Source of the DNA: Staphylococcus roterodami
Lineage (GTDB): Bacteria; Bacillota; Bacilli; Staphylococcales; Staphylococcaceae
NCBI GenBank assembly: GCA_022493055.1
Contig: CP092781.1
Location: 2,232,001-2,296,000, forward strand
DNA length: 64,000 bases
Direction of reading: 5' to 3'
Positions within the stretch are counted from its first letter, which is position 1. Each line of letters starts with the position of its first letter. The notes below the pieces were generated by a model that saw only the letters and a list, made by a program, of their open reading frames with translations, had not been told where the DNA came from and searched no databases. Of the stretch, positions 1 to 10,900 are shown in pieces. The position numbers were made by a program, and so were the translations under genes.

Positions 1-957
1 ATTAACCATGGTGTATTCACACCGCTTGGTGCAGATCAAGCTGCAAAAGCTGGTCAATCTATTTTATACACAATTGAATCTAATCCTGGACCAGGTTTAG
101 GTATCTTACTTGCATATATGATTTTTGGGAAAGGTACTGCAAAAGCAACTTCATATGGTGCTGGAATTATCCACTTCTTCGGTGGTATTCATGAAATTTA
201 TTTCCCATATGTATTAATGCGTCCTTTATTATTTATCGCTGTTATTTTAGGTGGAATGACTGGTGTTGCAACTTATCAAGCAACAGGATTTGGATTTAAA
301 AGTCCCGCGTCACCAGGTTCATTTATTGTTTACTGTTTAAATGCACCTAGAGGTGAATTCTTGCACATGTTACTCGGTGTCTTCCTTGCTGCACTTGTAT
401 CATTTGTCGTAGCAGCTTTAATTATGAAGTTCACTAAAGAACCTAAACAAGATTTAGAAGCTGCAACTGCTCAAATGGAAACTACTAAAGGTAAAAAATC
501 TAGTGTTGCATCTAAGTTAGTATCTTCTGATAAAGATGCGGAAGTTGAAGCGAATGTAAGTACTGAAGCAAAAACGAATGCGGATGAAACACCTACCTTA
601 GAGGATGATCCTGAAGCATTATTGGATAATTACAATACTGAAGATGTTGATGCACACAATTACAATAATATAGACCATGTTATATTTGCCTGCGATGCGG
701 GTATGGGTTCTAGTGCAATGGGTGCAAGTATGTTACGTAACAAATTCAAAAAAGCAGGCATTAATGATATTACTGTAACAAATACTGCAATTAACCAATT
801 GCCAAAAGATGCACAATTAGTTATTACTCAGAAAAAATTAACTGACCGTGCTATTAAACAAACACCAAATGCCATTCATATTTCAGTGGATAACTTCCTT
901 AATTCACCAAGATATGAAGAGCTTTTAAACAATCTTAAAAAAGATGATCAAGCATAA
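1..957 (+). CDS. mtlA: PTS mannitol-specific transporter EIICB (C-terminal part)
   Basis: This is the C-terminal 318 residues of the membrane permease that imports mannitol and phosphorylates it to mannitol-1-phosphate. The reading frame is open from base 1, so the gene starts upstream of the window; the internal ATG at 118 is not the start. The first part still encodes EIIC membrane helices. A hydrophilic Ala/Glu/Lys-rich linker (about bases 430-660) follows, then the cytosolic EIIB domain with the P-loop FACDAGMGSS, whose Cys codon at 691-693 is the phosphorylated residue. No EIIA domain is fused; a separate mtlF supplies it downstream. It is followed after 33 bases by mtlR in the same operon. 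Identity is secure from the EIIB motif and the neighbours. Confidence 0.95.
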   Translation: MNHGVFTPLGADQAAKAGQSILYTIESNPGPGLGILLAYMIFGKGTAKATSYGAGIIHFFGGIHEIYFPYVLMRPLLFIAVILGGMTGVATYQATGFGFKSPASPGSFIVYCLNAPRGEFLHMLLGVFLAALVSFVVAALIMKFTKEPKQDLEAATAQMETTKGKKSSVASKLVSSDKDAEVEANVSTEAKTNADETPTLEDDPEALLDNYNTEDVDAHNYNNIDHVIFACDAGMGSSAMGASMLRNKFKKAGINDITVTNTAINQLPKDAQLVITQKKLTDRAIKQTPNAIHISVDNFLNSPRYEELLNNLKKDDQA

Positions 958-990
958 TAATTAAATAAATTATAAATGGAGGATACCGCC

Positions 991-3108
991 ATGTTATTGA
1001 GTACACGTGAAAAAGAAATGATAGCCCTATTGATTAAATATAACGGTCAATTTGTCACTATACACGACATAGCTCAGCAACTTGCGGTGTCCTCTCGTAC
1101 TATACATCGTGAATTAAAGGGCGTTGAAGCATATTTAACTTCCTTTTCATTAACTTTAGAGCGTGCAAACAAAAAAGGGATTCGCATTGCTGGTGCAGAA
1201 TCTGATTTAAATGATTTGAAACAATCCATCGCACAACATCAAACAATTGATTTATCTGTTGAAGAACAAAAAGTAATTATTTTATATGCTCTGATACAAG
1301 CTAAAGATCCAGTTAAACAATACAGTTTAGCTCAAGAAATTGGTGTTTCAGTCCAAACTTTATCGAAGATGTTAGATGATTTAGAAACTGATTTAAATGG
1401 TTACCAATTATCTTTATCACGTAAGCGTGGCGAAGGTATTTATCTAGTAGGTACTGAATCGAAAAAACGTGAATTTTTGAGTCAACTTATGGTGAATAAC
1501 TTAAATAGTACTAGTGTCTATTCCGTTATTGAAAATCATTTCGTTTTTCACTCTTTGAATCAAATTCAACAAGACTTTGTAGATTTAGAACGCATTTTCA
1601 ATGTTGAACGATTATTAATGGATTACTTAAGCGCCCTACCTTATCAACTTACTGAATCAAGTTATTTAACTTTAACAGTTCATATTGTTCTATCCATTAC
1701 ACGTATAAAAAATGGTGAGTATGTTGCTTTAAATGAAGAAATTTATGATTCTGTGCAACATACACTAGAACATAAAGTAGCAAGTGAACTTGCAGATAAA
1801 CTTGGTCAAATTTATGATGTGACATTTAACCAAGCAGAAATTGCATTTATTACAATCCATCTACGTGGCGCTAAACGTAAAAATCTCAATGATACGTCAT
1901 CAAATAATCAATGTGAAGAGAATAAAATTAAGTCATTCGTCAAAAAAGTAGAATCAATTTCAGGCATGAACTTCGCAGACTTAGATACATTAGTTGATGG
2001 ATTGACGCTTCATCTTAATCCAGCCATAAATCGGCTACAAGCTAATATTGAAACGTATAATCCCTTAACAGACATGATTAAATTCAAATATCCAAGATTA
2101 TTTGAAAATGTCAGATTAGCATTAAATGATTGCTGGCCTGAGTTGATTTTTCCAGAAAGCGAAATTGCATTTATTGTATTACATTTTGGTGGCTCAATTA
2201 AAAATCAAGGTAATCGCTTTTTAAATATATTAGTTGTATGTAGTAGTGGCATGGGTACTAGTCGCCTATTATCTACACGTCTAGAACAAGTTTTTAGTGA
2301 AATTGAGCGGATTACACAAGCATCTGTTAGCGATTTAAATAATCTTGATTTAACACAATTTGATGGCATCATTTCAACAGTGAATTTAGACATTACATTC
2401 CCCTATCTAACAGTAAATCCATTGTTACCTGATAGTGATGTAAGTTATGTCGCTCAGTTTTTAAACACAAAATCTATTGAGCATGATGAAACTGTTTATG
2501 CCATGAATGATAATAAACTAACCAATTTAGAAAATCTAACTTCTTTTAAAAATAATCGTAAATCTAATACAGATTCTTCCTTTGATGATGATAATCAGTT
2601 AAGTGATCATCAGTCTGAACAATTGATACAAAATATGGGTTCGGGTTTAACATTAGTTGATTCAGTGAAAATAGATTATACACATGTTAATCAATGGAAC
2701 AAATATATTGCAGATTACTTACATCAACATGATGCGATTTACGATGTACAGTCATTCGCTGAACTTCTAGAGCAACGGTTGAAAGATAATCCTGGATGGA
2801 TATTAGATCCCTATCCAGTTGCAATACCACATCTAAAAGGCAAGTTAATTAAACGACCACTGATTTTAATTACACTTTTAGATCAACCGTTAGAATTGCC
2901 TAGTATTCAAAATGACCATTTTACAATTAAATATATGATTTCAATGTTTATTCCTGAAGATGATTTTATGTCAACACTAGTAAGTGACTTATCTGAAATT
3001 TTAAGTTTGCACTTAGAATCTATTGATACTTTTATGGAAAAACCACAGGAATTAAAAACATTATTAAGAAACAAATTTTTAAAACGAATTCAAAACCAAT
3101 TTATTTAG
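991..3108 (+). CDS. mtlR: Mannitol operon transcriptional activator MtlR
   Basis: A PTS-controlled activator of the BglG/MtlR type that turns on the mannitol operon. The order seen is: N-terminal helix-turn-helix domains (from about residue 5, with a second near 95), two PRD domains in the middle, an EIIB-like domain with VVCSSGMGTSR, and a C-terminal EIIA-like domain with the histidine motif AIPHLKG. Phosphorylation of the PRD, EIIB and EIIA sites by PTS proteins sets activity in this family. The start at 991 is preferred because GGAGG at 978-982 is a proper ribosome binding site for it; the ATG at 976 would itself form part of that site. The product is about 705 residues, normal for the family. 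It lies between mtlA and mtlF, the usual staphylococcal order. Confidence 0.93.
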   Translation: MLLSTREKEMIALLIKYNGQFVTIHDIAQQLAVSSRTIHRELKGVEAYLTSFSLTLERANKKGIRIAGAESDLNDLKQSIAQHQTIDLSVEEQKVIILYALIQAKDPVKQYSLAQEIGVSVQTLSKMLDDLETDLNGYQLSLSRKRGEGIYLVGTESKKREFLSQLMVNNLNSTSVYSVIENHFVFHSLNQIQQDFVDLERIFNVERLLMDYLSALPYQLTESSYLTLTVHIVLSITRIKNGEYVALNEEIYDSVQHTLEHKVASELADKLGQIYDVTFNQAEIAFITIHLRGAKRKNLNDTSSNNQCEENKIKSFVKKVESISGMNFADLDTLVDGLTLHLNPAINRLQANIETYNPLTDMIKFKYPRLFENVRLALNDCWPELIFPESEIAFIVLHFGGSIKNQGNRFLNILVVCSSGMGTSRLLSTRLEQVFSEIERITQASVSDLNNLDLTQFDGIISTVNLDITFPYLTVNPLLPDSDVSYVAQFLNTKSIEHDETVYAMNDNKLTNLENLTSFKNNRKSNTDSSFDDDNQLSDHQSEQLIQNMGSGLTLVDSVKIDYTHVNQWNKYIADYLHQHDAIYDVQSFAELLEQRLKDNPGWILDPYPVAIPHLKGKLIKRPLILITLLDQPLELPSIQNDHFTIKYMISMFIPEDDFMSTLVSDLSEILSLHLESIDTFMEKPQELKTLLRNKFLKRIQNQFI

Positions 3109-3119
3109 GAGTGTAAAAA

Positions 3120-4660
<1,541 letters not shown>

Positions 4661-4967
4661 TTTATTGAGGTTGTTGTTTAAATTGTATATTTTAAATGAT
4701 AATAGTAAGAGATTTGTTGTAGCTTGCAAATATAATTTATTTACGTTAAATCTCTAAATATTAAAATACTCCCTTCAACATAGGCACGGATATTGTGCTA
4801 TGTATGAAAGGAGTATTTTTCTGTTAATTAAATGTTTTACTTATACGTTATCAATTAAGTATATTGACGAATACTAAAACATATTGACGTTAACTTTAGT
4901 ATTTGGTTATTTTCATAAGAATTATTTCACCTTGAAATAATTTTACATTCAAATTTTTGAATAAGTT
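4661..4967. other. Intergenic region between convergent mtlD and fmtB
   Basis: A 307-base AT-rich gap between two convergent genes. It holds the bidirectional terminator at 4763-4820 and a smaller hairpin at about 4920-4942 (ATTATTTCA and its complement around three bases), which may help end fmtB transcription. I see no open reading frame or promoter in the rest. Confidence 0.6.
4763..4820. terminator. Bidirectional intrinsic terminator of mtlD and fmtB
   Basis: A long hairpin: AATACTCCCTTCA pairs with TGAAAGGAGTATT with one wobble, and an inner ATAGGCAC/GTGCTAT stem extends it. T runs follow the stem on the plus strand, and the A-rich left side gives a T run on the minus strand. It fits convergent termination of mtlD and fmtB. 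Confidence 0.85.
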
Positions 4968-7900
4968 TTATTCTTCTGTTTGACGATCTTTCTTAGTGAA
5001 TCTTCTAATTAAGAATGCCATACCTGCACCAAGTGCTAATTCAGCATACGGTAAATCATCATTATGTGACATACCAGTATCTGGTAATGCTTTAGCTTTT
5101 TGTTTAGTTTTATTATCTTTGTTTTGTTGAACTGCTTTTACATTATTTTGTTTATTGTCAGTCTTAGTTACTTTATGCATTCCTTGATTAGAATTATTGC
5201 TACCATTAGAAACTGTACCTAGTGTCGCTTTCATGTCATCGTTTTGTGTATCTTCAACTTTATTATTTGCAGTTGAAGATGAAGTTGAACCTGCTGATGG
5301 TTGGTTATCCTTAGCTTCACCATTTGTAGTTGCAGTTGTACCTACTGATGCTTGATCATCCTTAGCTTTGTTATTTGCAGCTCCCTTATCCAAATTATCT
5401 TTTGAATTCATACTACCTTTTGCATTGGCATCTGTTGGTGTTGCTGTTTCATTTGCTGAATCGGCATCAACTTCACCTGTTGGTTTTTCTGTTTCATTTG
5501 CTGCAACATTAGTTTCAGACTTTGGTTGACCATTATCTGATTGATCTAACTTGCTTTCACCTTTATCTTTTAAAGACTCAGAAGGATTTTGTGATTCAGT
5601 TATATTTGCTGATGGTAATGTTTCATTTGCAGATTCTACCATATTTTGATTAGTAGAATCTTTACTATCTTTTTCTGACTTAGGTGTAACTTCAGATTTT
5701 GGTTGTACAACTTTATCGTTGTCTTTTTCGTTTTCAGCATTTTTATCTGTTTTTGGACTTTGATTTGATTCATTTGTTGCTGATTCAACATTTCCTTCAG
5801 TAGCTGATGTTGCTGCTGTGTTCTCAGTTGTACCAGGAGCGTTAGTATTTGCTTCTGATGTCTCACTATTGTTATTAGTTGTTGACTCAGTTGCATTTGT
5901 TGGTGCTGATGTACCATTATTATTTGTTTCTACAGTTGGTTGTTCAGTTGATCCATTATTTGTTGCTACATCTGTATTACCATTAGTTGTTGACTCAGTT
6001 ACATTAGGTTGTGCAGCATTTTCTGATGTTGCATTTGCATTTGAATTAGCTGTTGCATTAGCATCATCTGATCCACTATTTGTTTCATTTTCATCTGGAT
6101 CATTTTGAGGTACAATCGCTTCAATTGCTGGTATCGTTACATTTTGTAATTCAGCAACTTCAGCATTTGATTGAGTTTTAGCTAAATCTTCAACAAATCT
6201 ATCATGACTTCTACTTAAATCATTAAGAGCTGTTTCTTTCGCGGCTTTATTTGCATCTGCATTATTAATTGTTTCTTTTTGTTTGTTAACAGCATTTTCG
6301 ATTTCTTTCAAAGCATTTTTCTTAGCTTCTGGATTAATTTGTTGTCCTTTTAGTTTTTCAAGAGCATTATTTTTCACAGTTTCAATTTCTGCATTCGTTG
6401 TTTGGTCAGAAATATCTTCTGTTGCTTTAGATAAAATATCTTCCAAAGTATTTGTAAATGCTTCTTTTTCTTCAGTTGTTGCATCTGTGTTAGCATTAAC
6501 ATTTGCTTCAATTTTGTCTAATGCTGTTTCTAATTCTTCAATCGCTTGTTGTTTATGTGTTGAGTCAATTTGAATATTATCAAATGCTTCAAGTCCTTGA
6601 GCTTTCGCTTTTTCCACTTCAGCAGTTGTTGTTGCATCAGTAATACCTTTTTTAGCTTGATCTGTAATTTGTTTAATAGTTGCTAATGCTTCTGCTTTTT
6701 CTTCAGATGTTAATTGGTCACTATGCTCAATAGAGTCTTTTGTGTCTTCTGCTTTAGCATCAATTGCTTGGTTCGCTTTAGGTTTAACAGTAGCATCTAC
6801 TTGAACAGCGTCAATTGCCGCTTTACCTTGTGTTAAGGCATCATCTACGTCACCATTATCTACACCATTATTGATGCTTTCTAGTGCAGTTTGAACATTT
6901 TGGTTAACTTGGTTGATAGCTTGTTGTTTTTCATCTTGCGTTGCATTATTATCTGCTGAGATATTATTTCTCTTTTGATCTGCATAAGCATATAAATCTG
7001 TAGTTGCTGTTTCTTTCTTGCCAGTTGGAATCGTATAATCGTTAATATTATCTAAATCATTATGAATTTGTACTTCAATATCATCTTTAGATGTAGCTTG
7101 ATTAACATTTTGATCCGCAGTTTGTTTTAATTCAGCAAGTTTTTGTTTTGCTTCAGCGATTTCATTTGAAGTAGAAGCATTAGAGTTATCCGCTTCGTTC
7201 ACTTTAGCATTGTATGCAGCTTCAATCTTAGCTAAAGCATCTTTTTTGTATTCGCTAAATGTTTTAACTGCATTAATTTTAGCTTTTCCTTCTTTAACCG
7301 CATTATCAACATATTCATTTGTTGATGATTGATCGACATTTGTTTTCGCTTGATTTAACGCTGCATCAACCTCTTGTTTTGCATCATTAATTTCTTGTTG
7401 TGACGCATTAGGTGTTTGTTCAATTTGTGTTTTCTTATCAGCTGCAACTTGATCTAATTCTGTTTTACCTGCTGGTTTCTTAATAGGATTTGCATGAAGT
7501 TGTTGAACTTTTTGAACTGCTGTGTCTTTAGCAGTAGAAACATCACCTGTTGTATTTGCAGCATTAATATTATTTAAGCCATCTTCATATGCTGCTCTAA
7601 CTGGTTCTATATCTTTTCCTTTTTCTTCATTAGTAGTCGTATTATCACTAAGAATTTCAGTTATTTTATTTTGCATTTCATTCAGCAATTCAGCTCTTGC
7701 ATTCGTTTTAACATCTGTTGATGCTTGAATTGGATCAATTGCTTGAATTGCATTATCTTTTGCAGTGTTTACATCATCTATTGACTGTGCATTTTCAATA
7801 TTTTGATTACCTTGTGTTAATTGTGCGTCTACTTGTTGATTTGCTTGTTCTTTTTCTTCAGTAGTCGCATCTGCAGTTTGTGCTATTTGTGCTTTTTGAT

Positions 7901-10900
7901 CATTTGCTTTTGTTGCTAATTCATCTTTAGCAACATCTTTAATTGTTGTATCTGCAGTAATACCTTGTATATCAGCAACTGCTTGATCTTTAATTTGTGT
8001 TACATCATTTGTTGTTTGTGCATTTAAAATATCTTGATAAGCTTTTTCCTTAGCTTTAGTTACTAAATCTTTTGCTGCATTTTTCTCTTCAGTTGTAGCA
8101 CCTGCTGTATTATCAATAGCTTGATTTTGAGTTGTAACAGATTGGTCTACTTCATTTTTCGCATTCGATTTAACTGCTGTTGCTGGATGTGTGCTTTGAA
8201 TTGAATTTTTCCCAGCATCTTTCGCTGTATCTACACCATTATTGTCAGTTGCAGCTGTAATATTATTCTTCGCGTCTGTAACTGCTGTTGCTAATTGTTG
8301 AATTGCTGCTTCTTTTTCTTCATTTGTAGCATTTTGATCATTATTAATAACTGCTGTTTGAGCTACTTGTAATTGATCAATCTCATCTTTAGCCGCTTGT
8401 TTCTTAACAACTTTAGGTGTTACCGCATTAATTGCTGCTTCTGCATTTGCTTTAGCTTCATCAACTTGTGCGTTAGTAGTTGCTGCTGAAATGGCTTGAT
8501 TTGCTTTACCATTTTCAGTATTTGCTTCTGCATCAGCTGCTTGTTTTTCTTCATCTGTTGCATCTGGCGTAGCTTGAATCTCTTGTAATTTGTTGTTTAA
8601 AATTGTTGTGATTTCATTACGTGCAGTTGCTTTTTTATTAACAGTTGGTGTTACTTGGTCAATACTAGTCTCACCATTTGTTTTAGCTTGATCAACATCA
8701 TTTTGACTATTTGCAGCTTCAATGTTGCTATTTGCTTGTGTCGCTGCATTATCTACATCCGCATTAGCTGCTGCAATTTCTTCTGCAGTGATGTCTTGAG
8801 TTTGAGCGATTGCTGCTTTACGCTCATTCACTTTTGTAGCAATTGCTTGTTTCGCATCATCTTTCGTTGTTGTAGCTGATTGAATTGCTTCAATTTTAGC
8901 AATTTCTTCATTTTTAGCCGCTTCAACTTCCGCATTTGAATGAGCTGCATCTATTGCTGCATCAGCTGTTGTTTTTTCTGTTTGAACTTGTTGTTTTGCT
9001 GCTGTTTTTTCTTCTGTTGTAGAACCGTTATTTCCATCAATTGCTGTTTCTTGAGCTTGTACTTTGTCGGCTATCGCTTGTTTTGCTGCTGGTTTAACAT
9101 TAGCATCTGGCGTAATTGCAGCTATTGTAGCTTCATTAGTAGTTTTTGCATTATCTACATCACTATTAGCTGCTGCGTTATCAATATCTGTATTAGCAGT
9201 AACTACTGCTTGATCAACTTTATCTTTTGCAGCTTGTTGTTCTTCAGTTGTTGAAGTATTCATTGCTTCAATTGCTGTTTTACGTTCGCTAGCTTTTTGA
9301 GCTATTTCCGCTTTAGCATCAGATTTCTTAGTTGTTGCCGCTTGAATTTGATTAATTGCAGCAATAGCATTATCTTTAGCTGTTGCTACATCACTATTTG
9401 AATTTGCTGCATCAAGATTCGTTCTCGCCTCTTGTTTTTTAGCATCCAATTGTGTATATGCAGCTTCTTTTTCTTCTGTTGTTGAATCATTACTATTTTG
9501 GATTTCTTGTTTACGTGTATTATATGCGTTTTCTACTGCTGCATCAGCTGCTGGTTTAACTCTAGCTTGTGTTTGAATTGCATTGATTTTATCTAAAACC
9601 TTTGCTTTAGTCTCAGCAACTTCTTGTTTTGATTTAACAACTTGAATGTCATGTAAGCCTTCTTTTTGAGCTGCATCTACTGCTGCATCAGCTTCTGCTA
9701 CTTCTTCATTTGTTGCATTTGAAACCGTTGCATTTTGAGCTTTTCGAGCTGTTGCAGCTTGTTTAACTTCTTTATATGCATCCATTTTAGTTTGTGTTGA
9801 GTCAGTAATATTTTCGATTTTGAAAATTTCTTCGTTTTTAACTCTCTCTAAATCTTGTGCAGTCGTAGTCGCTTCAATAGCTTTAACTCCTGTAGCTTTT
9901 GCTGCATTAATACGTTCAATTGCTTCTGCTACTTCCTCATTCGTTGTATCAGGATTTAAAGGTGCCTGGTCAATTTGAGCTTGTACAACTTCTTCATATT
10001 CATCAAGTGCAGCTGTTTTTGCTGATGTAGAAGGTGCAGTTTGATTAATATCATTTATTGCTTTCGTTTTAATTGCTTCTACTTGTGCATTCGTTGTTGC
10101 TGCATCAATATCTTTAATTGCTTTCGTTTCAATTTGGCCAATTTTATTGTTAGCTGCATCTTTTTCATCTTGTAAAGATGCTGTAGACTTTTTAATTTGT
10201 TGTTTACGAGTTGTAACTGCTTGTATAATATCTTGTTTCGCCTGTGGTTTAACAGTCGGAGTAATAACATCTTGTTCTAATACTGCAATTCCATTATCTT
10301 TTTCAGTTGTAACACCTTGATCTGTTGTTTGTTTATTAATTTCTGCGATTGCATTATTTTTATCATTGTTAATTTTAGTTACTAGTGCTGTAATCTCATC
10401 TTGCGTAACTTTTTTACTTTGTTGAGCTGCTTCAATCTTTTCTTGTGCTTTAGCATCTAACTCTGCAATTGCTGCTTGGTCATCAATTAATGCAGCTTGT
10501 AGTTTAGTTACTAAACCATCTATATCTGCTTGAGATGCACGATTTGCAGTTTCAACATGATTAGCATCTTCATTTAAAATTGTGTCTGCTTGTTGTTTTA
10601 GTTTATTGTATTCTGCAATAGACGCTGTTGTGTAATGATTTTCATCAACTTGTGAATTAACTTGCTGTTGCAATGCATCTTTATTCATTTCAACTGCTAC
10701 TGAAAATGGATCAGCTGTTAATGTAACTTCTGGTTGCGCATTACCAACAATAACATCTGAAGCAGTACGATATGTTAATTTTTCATTAAAATCAATATTT
10801 TTAGGTGTATCAATATTCGCAACATTAACCTTATATGATAATTTTAAAGATTTATCCGGGAATAAAACTTCTTTCGTATGAGTACCACGTGCTGTTGTCA

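Noticed and set aside
976..990. Upstream ATG for mtlR
   Set aside because: The ATG at 976 overlaps the Shine-Dalgarno GGAGG that serves the ATG at 991.
5818..9254. Several plus-strand frames of 68-104 codons antisense to the FmtB repeats
   Set aside because: Antisense shadows of a low-complexity helical repeat region, recurring at similar phase, without start signals.
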